Assembly (NCBI GenBank): GCA_030648295.1
Contig: JAUSID010000167.1
Coordinates: forward strand, 1-64,000
Length of the DNA: 64,000 nucleotides
From: Opitutaceae bacterium
GTDB taxonomy: Bacteria; Verrucomicrobiota; Verrucomicrobiia; Opitutales; Opitutaceae
Direction: 5' to 3'
Position numbers and translations under genes: made by a program. A model generated the notes under the pieces. It ran no database searches and was not told the origin of the DNA. It saw only the letters and a program-made list of their open reading frames with translations. This document shows, in pieces, positions 9,262-17,179 of the stretch. The stretch's first letter is position 1, and every line of letters begins with the position of its first letter.

Positions 9262-10224
9262 TTACTTCTTCGGCTTCGCGTCACCGGGCGCGAGGCCGAG
9301 CGCCCACAGGATTCCGCCGAGCACGTGCTGCTGAAATTGCTTCGCGATCTCGGGCGGATTCTTCCGCGCCCCATTGTTGTCCTTGTAGTTCGGATCCCAG
9401 ACGTCCTCACGGTGGCCAAGCGCGGTGTAAAAGACGCGGCCTTTGCCATGCATCTTATTCCAGGCGATCCCGTGGTAACCCGGCGCCTTGTTCTGGGGAT
9501 GCTTGTCGAGTGACAGGAGGCCGTGGACCTTCGAGCGCTCGAATTCCTTGAACTCGTAAATCTCATCGAAAAGCGTCCACGTCTTCGGCAGGTGTTTGCA
9601 GGCCGCGTGCGCCGGGTCCTCGTTGTTGCAGTCGACGGAAACCTGCGGTCCATGCGTCATGAACGCGCCGCCGAGCATCGTGATGTAGGGCGGAAAACCG
9701 GCAAAACGCGCCGTCTTCTCGAACGTATCCGCCGCGGCGTGTACGCCGATGAAACCCTTGCCGGAGGCGATCCAGTCGACGAACCCCTGCTTGTCCGGCA
9801 GCGGCAGATCACCGGTCGTGCTGGCGAAAATCACGGCGTCGTAATTCTTCAGGTTCGCGGGACTGAGTTTTTGCAGCGCCTGCGCGAGCTTCGGCATCAA
9901 CGCCGCCTGGTACACCTTTTCATCCGCCGCGTATTTTTCCATCGCCGCCTTCGCCGCCGCGTCCTCGCCCTTGGCCTGGCGCGGCCGCGCCGGCGGTTTT
10001 GGCAGGTCTGCGGGCTGCCGCACGAAATCGACGGTGAATTTGCCGCTTTCCTTCGCCAGCTGGGTGACGATCTCCTCGGACAGCGGGATGCAGCTGTGAC
10101 GGAAACCAGCCGTGACCGTCACCATCAAAACCTTCTTCGGCGCCGTGGCAGCGGCGGCGGGTAGCGCGCACAGCAAGGCCAGCGTGAGCGCGGTCAAACG
10201 CGAAAGAGGGCGGTGTGTTTTCAT
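9262..10224 (-). CDS. ThuA-domain protein, exported
   Basis: 320 residues. The start is ATG at 10224 (MKTHRPLSRLTALTLALL), which gives a clear signal peptide ending near 'AAAATAPKK'; the longer track start has no signal. The body is a ThuA-like fold (glutamine-amidotransferase-related, trehalose-utilisation family): 'KVLMVTVTAGFRHSCIPLSEE' at the first strand and helix, 'NYDAVIFASTTGDLPL' in the middle, 'GFIGVHAAADTFEK', then 'ALGHREDVWDPNYKDNNGARK' near the C-terminus. ThuA proteins are abundant in Planctomycetes and Verrucomicrobia, often with sugar-acting oxidoreductases; the catalytic role is not settled. A charged, proline-rich insertion (about residues 70-110) is unusual. It is divergent from the POT transporter at 10340. 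Confidence 0.85.
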   Translation of the reverse strand: MKTHRPLSRLTALTLALLCALPAAAATAPKKVLMVTVTAGFRHSCIPLSEEIVTQLAKESGKFTVDFVRQPADLPKPPARPRQAKGEDAAAKAAMEKYAADEKVYQAALMPKLAQALQKLSPANLKNYDAVIFASTTGDLPLPDKQGFVDWIASGKGFIGVHAAADTFEKTARFAGFPPYITMLGGAFMTHGPQVSVDCNNEDPAHAACKHLPKTWTLFDEIYEFKEFERSKVHGLLSLDKHPQNKAPGYHGIAWNKMHGKGRVFYTALGHREDVWDPNYKDNNGARKNPPEIAKQFQQHVLGGILWALGLAPGDAKPKK

Positions 10225-10339
10225 GGAGTAAGCGTTGGAAATCAGGTGCGTAATCAGCCGCCGACGCACGCCAAAACTGCGAGATGATGGTCCGTTTCAG
10301 GTTTGCTGGAGCGCGCGTGGCTTCCAATGTCGCGGCTGC

Positions 10340-11860
10340 ATGAGTGTTGCCGATCCGAATCCGCCGCCCAACCCGATCGAAACGGAAGCACCCTTCCCCA
10401 CCCATCCCCAATGGCTCGGCCACCCTCGGCCGTTGTATACACTGTTCTTCGCGGAGCTGTGGGAGCGATTCTCGTATTACGGGATGCGGGCGCTGCTCAC
10501 CCTGTTCATGACCCTGCCGCTGGCGGCGGGCGGGCTCGGTTACGCGGATGCGCGGGCCTCGTTGGTCTACGGCACGTACACGATGTCGGTTTACATGATG
10601 TCGATCCCGGGCGGGACGATCGCCGACAGCCTAATCGGCTCGCACCGCGCGGTGCTCGTCGGCGGGATCGTGATCGCGTGCGGTCACTTCTGCATGGCGT
10701 TTCCGACGGAATGGACGTTTTTCCTCGGACTCTTGCTGGTCGTGCTCGGCACCGGCCTGCTAAAGCCGAACATCAGCGCCATGGTGGGCGGCCTGTATGC
10801 CACCGGTGATGTGCGCCGGGACGCGGGCTTCTCGATTTTCTACATGGGCATCAACGTCGGCGCGTTCATCGCTCCGCTCGTTACCGGTTTTCTGGCGAAA
10901 CACAGCTGGTTCAAGGCGTGGCTGGAGGGGCACGGGTTCAATCCCCAGCACTCGTGGCATTGGGGGTTCGCGGCCGCCGGCGTGGGAATGGTGCTCGGGC
11001 TGATCGTGTTTGTCGGTTTCGGCGGGGCGTTGAAACGCGTCGGGCCACCACCGATACGAACTCCCGACTCGTGGAAAAAACCGGTGCTCACGCTCCTCGG
11101 CACACTGGTGCTGTGGGGCTTTGCCTGGCTGACCGATCGTCCGGGCTTCACCTGGCTGCGCTCGTTCTTCCTCATCGGGCCAATCGCGTTGATGTTGTGG
11201 TTCGGCTTTTCGAAGGAGGTCGAAACGCGGCGGCTCGGGGCGGTGTTTTTCTTCTTTATCGGCGCATTCATCTTCTGGGCGCTCTTCGAGCAGGCGGGCA
11301 CCTCGCTGAATCTTTTCGCCGATCGCTTCACGGCGACGCACGTGCTCGGGTTCGAATTTCCCTCACCGTGGTACCAGTCGGCCAATCCGCTGTTCGTCAT
11401 CGTGCTCGCGCCGCTCTTCGCGATCCTGTGGGTGAAGCTCGGCGACCGGCAGCCTTCGAGCCCGATGAAATTCACCATTGGACTGATGCTGCTGGCGCTG
11501 GCGTTTGCCGTCATGGTGCCGGCGGCGCGGCTGGCGATGGAGGGGCGCGTGAGCCCGCTCTGGCTGCTGGCGCTGTATTTCCTCCAGACCTGCGGCGAAC
11601 TTTGCCTGAGCCCGGTGGGCCTGAGCACGTTCACCAAATTGTCGCCGGCCAAATATGTCGGTGCGATGCTGGGCGTCTGGTTCCTCGCGGCTGCGTTCGG
11701 CAACAAGTTCGCGGGGGTTCTCGCGAGCGCGTTCGGCGAGGGCGAAGCATCGAGCCTCGATCATTTTTTTGGCCAGCAATCGATCGCGGTGTTCGCGATC
11801 GCGGGCGTGTTTTTCGCGCTCGTGCCGTGGGTGAGACGCCGGATGGGCGGAGTGCGGTAG
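10340..11860 (+). CDS. POT/PTR family proton-coupled oligopeptide transporter
   Basis: 506 residues from ATG 10340 (MSVADPNPPPN). The family signature 'FAELWERFSYYGMRALL' (ExxERFxYYG) lies at the end of the first membrane helix, followed by many hydrophobic segments, as in the 12-14 helix POT transporters that bring di- and tripeptides into the cell with protons. 'LGTGLLKPNISAMVG' and 'FSIFYMGINVGAFIAPL' are further POT signatures. It probably lies in the inner membrane. Six bases separate its stop from gdx, and the third gene follows 14 bases later, so the three are likely co-transcribed. Substrate specificity cannot be read from the sequence. Confidence 0.93.
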   Translation: MSVADPNPPPNPIETEAPFPTHPQWLGHPRPLYTLFFAELWERFSYYGMRALLTLFMTLPLAAGGLGYADARASLVYGTYTMSVYMMSIPGGTIADSLIGSHRAVLVGGIVIACGHFCMAFPTEWTFFLGLLLVVLGTGLLKPNISAMVGGLYATGDVRRDAGFSIFYMGINVGAFIAPLVTGFLAKHSWFKAWLEGHGFNPQHSWHWGFAAAGVGMVLGLIVFVGFGGALKRVGPPPIRTPDSWKKPVLTLLGTLVLWGFAWLTDRPGFTWLRSFFLIGPIALMLWFGFSKEVETRRLGAVFFFFIGAFIFWALFEQAGTSLNLFADRFTATHVLGFEFPSPWYQSANPLFVIVLAPLFAILWVKLGDRQPSSPMKFTIGLMLLALAFAVMVPAARLAMEGRVSPLWLLALYFLQTCGELCLSPVGLSTFTKLSPAKYVGAMLGVWFLAAAFGNKFAGVLASAFGEGEASSLDHFFGQQSIAVFAIAGVFFALVPWVRRRMGGVR

Positions 11861-11866
11861 CAGCCC

Positions 11867-12184
11867 ATGCACTGGACACTCCTGTTTCTCGCCGCGGGCT
11901 TCGAAATCGCGTGGGCGGTCGGCTTGAAATACACCGGGGGCTTCACCCGATTGTGGCCCACCACCGGCGTGGTGATCGCGCTGCTCGCGAGCGTGGGTTT
12001 GCTTGCCCTCGCCGCCCGTGGGCTGCCCATCGGCACCGCGTACGCCGTGTGGACGGGCATCGGCGCCGCCGGCACCGCCATCGCGGGCATCATCCTGTTC
12101 GGTGAAAGTGCGTCCGCCGCGCGGCTCGCGTGTCTCACGCTGATCGTGGCCGGAGTTGTCGGATTGAAGTTTTTCGGCAAGTGA
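11867..12184 (+). CDS. gdx: SMR-family guanidinium exporter (Gdx/SugE type)
   Basis: 105 residues with four membrane helices, the exact size of small multidrug resistance proteins. It matches the SugE/Gdx subtype: '[14 protein letters not shown]' with the essential Glu13, '[15 protein letters not shown]', and '[11 protein letters not shown]'. Gdx proteins work as dual-topology dimers that exchange protons for guanidinium. I looked for a guanidine riboswitch upstream and saw none; the gene is 6 bp downstream of the POT transporter and probably shares its transcript. A broader quaternary-ammonium exporter role is possible but less likely given the Gdx motifs. Confidence 0.9.
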   Translation: MHWTLLFLAAGFEIAWAVGLKYTGGFTRLWPTTGVVIALLASVGLLALAARGLPIGTAYAVWTGIGAAGTAIAGIILFGESASAARLACLTLIVAGVVGLKFFGK

Positions 12185-12198
12185 GGCTCGCTCGCGGG

Positions 12199-12816
12199 AT
12201 GCCGATTCGCGCATGGTTTCCGACCTTCATCTACTGCGAACCACTGCAGAAATCCGGGCTGGCGCGGCGGAATGAAGAACTGGCGGACGAGTGCCGCCGG
12301 TTGCGCGAATTCGATGCGGCTGGCCGGCGGTGGTCGGAAAAAAACTATCCCGGCGGCTACACGAGCTACGCCTCGATGAACGAGCTGCACCGGTTCTCGA
12401 GCACGTTTGCCGACCTGGAGAAGAAACTCGGACGACATGTCCGCGCCTTCGCCCGGGCGCTCGACATGGATCTGCGCAAACGCGAAATCCGGCTCAGCGA
12501 TATCTGGGTCAACATCATGCCGCCGTCCGCGGCGCACTCGCTGCATCTGCATCCGCTCTCGTTCATCAGCGGCACGTATTACGTCGTGACGCCGAAAGGC
12601 TGCCCCGGACTCAAGTTCGAGGACCCGCGGCTCGACCGGTTCATGGCAGCGCCACCGAAGTTGCCGCGGGCCCGCCGTGAGAACCAGGTGCACATCACCT
12701 ACCCTGCCGACGCCGGAAACGTGATCCTGTTCGAAAGCTGGCTGCGGCACGAAGTCGCCGCCAATCGCGTCGACGAGGAGAGAATCAGCATCAGCTTCAA
12801 TTTCCACTGGTCGTAA
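12199..12816 (+). CDS. TIGR02466-type putative 2OG-Fe(II) oxygenase
   Basis: 205 residues from ATG 12199. It matches the family of small proteins described as putative 2-oxoglutarate/iron oxygenases (TIGR02466/PF13759): 'RLSDIWVNIMPPSAAHSLHLHPLSFISGTYYV' holds the histidine cluster and the double-stranded beta-helix strand (residues about 105-135), and 'NVILFESWLRHEV' plus 'RISISFNFHW' supply the distal His and Arg region. The target is unknown. It is the last gene of a compact set with the peptide transporter and Gdx. The track start at 12130 overlaps gdx in another frame and is rejected. Confidence 0.8.
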   Translation: MPIRAWFPTFIYCEPLQKSGLARRNEELADECRRLREFDAAGRRWSEKNYPGGYTSYASMNELHRFSSTFADLEKKLGRHVRAFARALDMDLRKREIRLSDIWVNIMPPSAAHSLHLHPLSFISGTYYVVTPKGCPGLKFEDPRLDRFMAAPPKLPRARRENQVHITYPADAGNVILFESWLRHEVAANRVDEERISISFNFHWS

Positions 12817-13151
12817 ACCGGCCGCGATTCCGGGTGTGGTCAGTGATGAGCTTCGGTAATTGCGAAACTGAGACAGGGCACGGAGCGGTTTGTGATTTCG
12901 GCCTGCAAAATGATCTTCCGTAGCGGAACGCGTGAGCGTTTCGCCGAAAGGCATTCCGGAACACGAAACGCTTACGCGTTCCGCTACACCGCTGGTCATC
13001 AGGAGCGTCAGCAAAGGATCCAACTGGCGCGACCGATTGCGTGAATCCTTGATTCTTCGCGGCACTGGCCACGAGTGGCGGAAGCGAGTAATTCAGCTGC
13101 CCGCTCCTGGTTGCGCCCAGTCGGCTGCCGCGTAAGGTCGGCTTCTTTTCC
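12817..13151. other. 335-bp intergenic region with a large inverted repeat
   Basis: No gene is seen. The main feature is a near-perfect inverted repeat with 24-bp arms (12920-12943 and 12964-12987). Otherwise the sequence is unremarkable. Confidence 0.6.
12920..12987. repeat. 24-bp inverted repeat (gtagcggaacgcgt...)
   Basis: The left arm 'gtagcggaacgcgtgagcgt' plus ttcg pairs with the right arm 'cgaaacgcttacgcgttccg' plus ctac with one mismatch, around a 20-bp spacer. It has no T-tract after either arm. It looks like a two-copy, opposed REP-like element rather than a terminator. Confidence 0.8.
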
Positions 13152-13709
13152 ATGCCGTCCGAGCGCATGTTCATCGCCCTGATGCTGCCGTTGCCGGTGC
13201 GCGACACCGTGGCGGCACTCGCCCAGCCGCTCACCGGTCTTACCTGGACTCGCACGGAGCAACTGCACCTCACATTGCGTTTTCTCGGCGATGTCAGCGA
13301 TGAACAGCGGCCGCGAATGCGGGAGCGGCTGAGCACAGTGCACGTGGAGCCGTTCGTCCTGCCGATCGAGGGCATGGGTACATTTCCGCCGAACCGGCCG
13401 CCGCGAATCGTGTTTGTCGGCGTCGGCTCCGGACATCCCCGGCTCTACCAGTTGCGACAGCGGCTCGACGACGCGGTGCTGGCGAGCGGGCTGCCGCTCG
13501 ATGTGCGGACATTTCATCCGCACATCACCATCGCCCGCGCCGGGGAAAACCTGAACCCGGCCGTGATGCGCTGGCTGCACACGCATCGCGAGTTCGCCGC
13601 GCCGCCGTTTCGCGTCGAGGCATTCGATTTGTACGCGAGTGAACTTCGGCCGAACGGGGCGGTACATACCCTGAAGCAGCGGTTCCCGCTGAAAGTGCCG
13701 GGGGAGTGA
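13152..13709 (+). CDS. thpR: RNA 2',3'-cyclic phosphodiesterase (LigT/ThpR family)
   Basis: 185 residues, the normal size for the bacterial 2H phosphoesterases once called 2'-5' RNA ligases. Both catalytic HxTx motifs are present: 'QLHLTLRFLGDV' at about residues 37-48 and 'FHPHITIARAG' at about 121-131. These enzymes hydrolyse RNA 2',3'-cyclic phosphates to 2'-phosphates in the cytoplasm. The start at ATG 13152 (MPSERMFIALMLP) gives the expected beta-strand beginning. It is followed at once by a dispersed repeat copy. Confidence 0.93.
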   Translation: MPSERMFIALMLPLPVRDTVAALAQPLTGLTWTRTEQLHLTLRFLGDVSDEQRPRMRERLSTVHVEPFVLPIEGMGTFPPNRPPRIVFVGVGSGHPRLYQLRQRLDDAVLASGLPLDVRTFHPHITIARAGENLNPAVMRWLHTHREFAAPPFRVEAFDLYASELRPNGAVHTLKQRFPLKVPGE

Positions 13710-13713
13710 TCTC

Positions 13714-13777
13714 AGCGAGGCACAGCCTCAGACCGGGTGATTTCGGAAATCGTGAAATCGGGCATCGGGCATCTAAA
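13714..13777 (+). repeat. Dispersed 64-bp repeat, copy 1
   Basis: The stretch from 'agcgaggcacagcctcagac' to 'gggcatctaaa' is almost identical to the reverse complement of 53300-53363. It holds internal palindromes ('gaggcacagcctc', 'gatttcggaaatc', 'gggcatcgggcatc'). It starts a few bases after the thpR stop. Confidence 0.8.
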
Positions 13778-13864
13778 GGGTTTCGCAGCAGCGAAACTCT
13801 TCGGCTCGCTGGCGCTCGCCGCTAGACAGTGCGGGCCAGAAGCCCGCGCTCCCAAGAAATCGAC

Positions 13865-13894
13865 AAAAAAGCCCGCCGCGGTGATGCGGCGGGC
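13865..13894 (-). terminator. Intrinsic terminator of the glycine-zipper gene
   Basis: On the minus strand, gcccgccgc / gcggcgggc forms a perfect 9-bp stem with a 6-nt loop and is followed by TTTTTT. It lies about 25 bp past the stop of the 13919-14551 gene. Confidence 0.9.
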
Positions 13895-13918
13895 GAGGGA
13901 AAACCCAGAATCAAATAA

Positions 13919-14551
13919 TCAACGGCGGCCGTGGCCGCGGGAGTTGGAGTGGCCGCCCGAATAACCACGATAACCATTGTAGCGACCCGAGCTGTAGTGC
14001 GGATTGTACCGCGGGCCCGAGTATTGACCGAACCCGATTACGACGGACGAGCGCGGGTAGTAAACCACCGGTGGCGCCGGAACGTAAATGACGCGGGGCG
14101 CTTGCTCGACGTAGACGACTTCCTGTTGCGGAGCCGGCGCGTACACGACCTGGGGAGCCGATTGATAAACCTGCGGAGCCGGTTGATAGATGGTCGGGGC
14201 GTTGGCCACGGTCAGCGCATTCGGGATGGTCGGCGCCTGGATGACCGTGGTCGGCTGGCCATTGATCACCTGCGGCTGCGACTGGTAAACACCGTAGCTG
14301 GGCGCCTGATACACGGGCGGCGCCGGCTGATAGACCGGCTCCTGCGGCGCGACGGCCGAACCAATCAAGCCACCCGTGACCGCACCGATCACCATGCCTT
14401 CGGCCCAACGATCGCCATTGTGGCCGCCAATCAGGCCGCCGGCGACGGCGCCGAGGACCGCGCCCGTCGTGGTGGACGGGCGGAACATCTGCGCCTGCGC
14501 GGTGCCGGCACCGGCGAGCGCGAGCGAAAGAGTGACGAGAAGGGTTTTCAT
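13919..14551 (-). CDS. Glycine-zipper, Pro/Tyr/Gln-rich exported protein
   Basis: 210 residues from ATG 14551 (MKTLLVTLSLALAGAGTAQAQ), giving a clear signal peptide with cleavage after AQA. A glycine-zipper segment follows, 'GAVLGAVAGGLIGGHNGDRW' and 'GAVTGGLIGSAVAP', the type found in outer-membrane-associated or membrane-inserting bacterial proteins. The rest is low complexity: tandem 'YQPAPPVYQ' and 'VIYVPAPPVVYYP' phrases, then a Gly/Ser/Arg/Tyr tail ending GRR. The function is unknown; a cell-envelope role is inferred only from the signal and zipper. An intrinsic terminator follows at once, so it is probably a single-gene unit. Confidence 0.8.
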   Translation of the reverse strand: MKTLLVTLSLALAGAGTAQAQMFRPSTTTGAVLGAVAGGLIGGHNGDRWAEGMVIGAVTGGLIGSAVAPQEPVYQPAPPVYQAPSYGVYQSQPQVINGQPTTVIQAPTIPNALTVANAPTIYQPAPQVYQSAPQVVYAPAPQQEVVYVEQAPRVIYVPAPPVVYYPRSSVVIGFGQYSGPRYNPHYSSGRYNGYRGYSGGHSNSRGHGRR

Positions 14552-14753
14552 TTCGGTGATGAGACGAATGTCGGGTCGCTGAAATTCAGTCAAATTCACG
14601 TCGCGTGCGGGAAACTATTTCGGAACCGCCCGGGCAAGTGCCGGTCTCGCGCGGGCCTCGTTCGGCGCAGTCGCCGGGCCCTTCGCCGCGCCCGGCACGC
14701 GACTGGTCGCGGCAGGCTCGCCACACCGGGTAAACCGGTTCAAGTTGCGGGCC

Positions 14754-15266
14754 ATGAAAAGGATCGGCGTGAGCGACGAGGTCTTCGAGGCCTTGCAGCG
14801 GCTCGCCACCGGGTTTCATCGCACGCCCGACGAGGTACTCGCGGCGCTGCTGAAGGTTCCGCATGCGTCGCCCGAGGCCGCCGAACCAATCGCAGCTTTC
14901 ATCCTGAGTTCGGAATTTCGCGCAAGGTTTTCCGCTGCCGACAAATACCTCGCGCTGCTGGGCTGGATTGCGACGCAGCATCCAGCGGAGTTCGGTGAAT
15001 TCATCCGCAGCCTCTCCGGCGGTCGCCGTTATCTGGCGCTGGGCCGGGAGGAAATCCTCGAAACCTGCCGACACAATCAGGCCCGGCAAATCGACGGCAC
15101 TCAATACTGGGCCATCATGAACATCGACACGCCGACGAAGCGCCGCTTCCTCGCCCGGGTGCTCGAGTTCATCGGCTACCGCGACGCCGTGATCGAGTTC
15201 GTGTGCAGCGCGATCGGAATGCGCGGCGCCGTGAGACGGAGCCGGCTCTCGACGCTCGTCGCGTGA
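14754..15266 (+). CDS. SeqA-like protein (replication initiation negative modulator family)
   Basis: 170 residues from ATG 14754. I aligned it from memory to E. coli SeqA (181 residues). The N-terminus 'MKRIGVSDEVFEALQRLA' matches SeqA 'MKTIEVDDELYSYIASHT', the strand and helices that form SeqA filaments. After a shortened linker the DNA-binding domain aligns almost without gaps: 'LSSEFRARFSAADKYLALL', 'FIRSLSGGRRYLA' (SeqA 'ATESLHGRTRVYFA'), 'GTQYWAIMNIDTPTKRR' (SeqA 'GTPYWVITNTNTGRK') and 'AVIEFVCSAIG' at the end. SeqA binds hemimethylated GATC and sequesters new origins. Of the GATC-contacting residues, Arg118 and Asn150 appear kept, while Arg116 and Asn152 are replaced (Gly, Asp). Whether it binds methylated GATC is unknown. 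A TTG at 14745 is an alternative start. Neighbours give no clue to its role. Confidence 0.82.
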   Translation: MKRIGVSDEVFEALQRLATGFHRTPDEVLAALLKVPHASPEAAEPIAAFILSSEFRARFSAADKYLALLGWIATQHPAEFGEFIRSLSGGRRYLALGREEILETCRHNQARQIDGTQYWAIMNIDTPTKRRFLARVLEFIGYRDAVIEFVCSAIGMRGAVRRSRLSTLVA

Positions 15267-15415
15267 CTTCGTCCGATTGCCTTTGAAGGTGGAGCCGCTC
15301 GACCTCAAGCGGCTGGTCTGACGGCAACCATGTTTAATGGCTGCGACTGCCTCCCTGCCGCCGAGCCATTTTCAGGAATTGCGCGGGCCACTGGTTCGCG
15401 TGAAAACTTCGGGCC

Positions 15416-16198
15416 GTGTCGAAACCTTTGCGCGTTCACGCCCTCGTCACTGGCGCATCCCGCGGGATTGGTCGCGCGATCGCGCTGCATCTGGCCGCCC
15501 GTGGCTGTCGCGTCGCCGTACACTATGCGCATCAACGCGCGGCGGCGAACGACACGCTGGCCGCGTTACCCGGCCAGGGTCATGCCACGTTTGCCGCGGA
15601 TGCCGCGGATCCCGGCGAACTCAAACGGCTCTGGCAGGAAGTGGTCCACGCGTTCGGCCGGATCGATCTGCTCGTCAACAACGCGGGCGTCTATTCCGAT
15701 CATCCGCCGCTGGAGACCACGTCGGATCGGTGGGAGGCCGAATGGGAGCGCACGCTGGCGGTAAACCTGCTCGCGCCGGCGCGGCTCGCCCACCTCGCCG
15801 CCCGGCACATGGCGGCGGCCGAGCTTCGCGATGAGGACTTTGGACGCGGCCGGATCGTGAACATATCGTCGCGCGGCGCATTCCGCGGTGAGCCGCACTC
15901 GCCGGCCTACGGGGCGAGCAAGGCGGGACTCAACTCGCTCAGCCAGTCGCTCGCCAAGGCGCTGGCGCGAAATTCAATTTTCGTCTTCTGCCTCGCGCCG
16001 GGATGGGTCGAGACCGAGATGGCGGCCCGTTACCTCGAAGGGCCGCGGGGAACCGAAATTCTCTCTGAACATCCGCTCGGTCGCGTCGCTCGCGCCGAAG
16101 AAATCGCCCGCACCGCCGTGTTCTGCGCGTTGGACGCGCCCGCCGCCATGACCGGTTCCATCATCGACGTGAACGGAGCGAGCTATCTGCGGACGTGA
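15416..16198 (+). CDS. Short-chain dehydrogenase/reductase (SDR)
   Basis: 260 residues from a GTG start at 15416. The classical SDR pattern is complete: cofactor motif 'VTGASRGIGRA' (TGxxxGIG) near residue 12, 'NNAGVYSDH' (NNAG) near 88, catalytic Ser in 'IVNISSRGAF', and catalytic 'YGASKAGLNSL' (YxxxK). The C-terminal 'MTGSIIDVNGASYLRT' is also usual. The residues after the second beta strand suggest an NADP(H)-type enzyme but this is not certain. The substrate cannot be assigned. Upstream bases 15267-15415 have no other gene. Confidence 0.92.
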   Translation: MSKPLRVHALVTGASRGIGRAIALHLAARGCRVAVHYAHQRAAANDTLAALPGQGHATFAADAADPGELKRLWQEVVHAFGRIDLLVNNAGVYSDHPPLETTSDRWEAEWERTLAVNLLAPARLAHLAARHMAAAELRDEDFGRGRIVNISSRGAFRGEPHSPAYGASKAGLNSLSQSLAKALARNSIFVFCLAPGWVETEMAARYLEGPRGTEILSEHPLGRVARAEEIARTAVFCALDAPAAMTGSIIDVNGASYLRT

Positions 16199-16342
16199 GG
16201 AGGAGGAGAAGTGAAAGTGAAAGTGAGAGTGGCTTCCTGAGTGGCTGCGGCTTCCAGCCGCAGAGCGGAAACGATGATCGTTCCGAACTCCCGTCCTCAC
16301 CATCTGCGGCTGGATGCCGCCGCCACTGGCGCCGCCACTTCA
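16199..16342. repeat. Short repeats between SDR and response regulator genes
   Basis: Contains a purine-rich tract (ggaggaggagaagtgaaagt...) just after the SDR stop and the palindromic 'ggctgcggcttccagccgca' element at about 16243-16263, which recurs at about 50699-50719. The two genes are convergent here. Confidence 0.6.
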
Positions 16343-17179
16343 TCACAACGCCTGCTTCAGCAGCGCCGCGATCCGCTCGTGGTAACCGCGGCTCAGCTTC
16401 AACTTCGTTCCGTCATGGAGCACCACGGCGTATTCGCCGGCGAAGGACGGGCTTAGTTTTCGCAGCCGGTCGATGTTCACGATGGTGGAGCGGTGAATGC
16501 GAATGAACCGCGTCGGGTCGAGCCGCGCCTCCAGCCGCGCCATCGTCTCGCGCATCAAGTGGCTGCGGCCGTTGACATGGAACTTCATGTAGTCGCCCTC
16601 GGCCTCGATCCAGTCGATCTCCTCGGGCTTCAGGAAGAATATCTCCCCCGATGACTTGATCAGGATCCGCTCCGCCGCGCTCTCGTCCTTCGCCGCCTGC
16701 TCCCCATGCTGCTGGAGGTAATCGAGCAATTGCACCAGGCGCGCGTTCACGGTGTCGCTCCGCCGCCGGCGGACTTCCTCCTTGGCCCGCTGCAAGGCGG
16801 CGCTGAATCGGGCATCGTCGTAAGGTTTCAGCAAATAATCGATCGCGTTCACCTCGAACGCACGCAACGCGTGCTCGTCATACGCCGTGACGAATACCAC
16901 CGCCGGCGCCGCGGCGGACCCCACCTGCGTGAGCGCCTCGAACCCATCGCAGCCGGGCATCTGCACATCGAGAAACGCGAGATCCGGTTTCTCGCGCCGA
17001 ATCAACTCGGCCGCCTCGACCCCGCCGCTGGCTTCGCCCACGATGTCGACCGCGTGGTCGCGTTCGAGCAACAGCCGGACGCCACGCCGCGCCGCCGGTT
17101 CGTCGTCGACGATGACGGTTCGATAACGCGAGGTGCCATTGGTGACAGGTTCGGGGCGGGGGCCGGGGTGGGTTTTCAT
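16343..17179 (-). CDS. LytTR-family response regulator
   Basis: 278 residues. The receiver domain (about 18-135) has the acidic pair in 'VIVDDEPAARRGV', the phosphorylated Asp in 'DLAFLDVQMPGCDGF' and the conserved Lys in 'YLLKPYD'. A linker follows, then a LytTR DNA-binding domain (about 170-278) with 'IDWIEAEGDYMKFH' and 'FIRIHRSTIVNIDRL'. Its ATG overlaps the stop of the upstream sensor kinase gene by 4 bp (ATGA), so the pair is translationally coupled and almost surely a LytS/LytT-type two-component system. Targets are not known; the direct neighbours do not suggest one. Confidence 0.95.
   Translation of the reverse strand: MKTHPGPRPEPVTNGTSRYRTVIVDDEPAARRGVRLLLERDHAVDIVGEASGGVEAAELIRREKPDLAFLDVQMPGCDGFEALTQVGSAAAPAVVFVTAYDEHALRAFEVNAIDYLLKPYDDARFSAALQRAKEEVRRRRSDTVNARLVQLLDYLQQHGEQAAKDESAAERILIKSSGEIFFLKPEEIDWIEAEGDYMKFHVNGRSHLMRETMARLEARLDPTRFIRIHRSTIVNIDRLRKLSPSFAGEYAVVLHDGTKLKLSRGYHERIAALLKQAL

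Noticed and set aside
10225-10339. Guanidine riboswitch before the gdx-containing operon
   Set aside because: No ykkC-type conserved sequence is visible in the leader of the POT gene.
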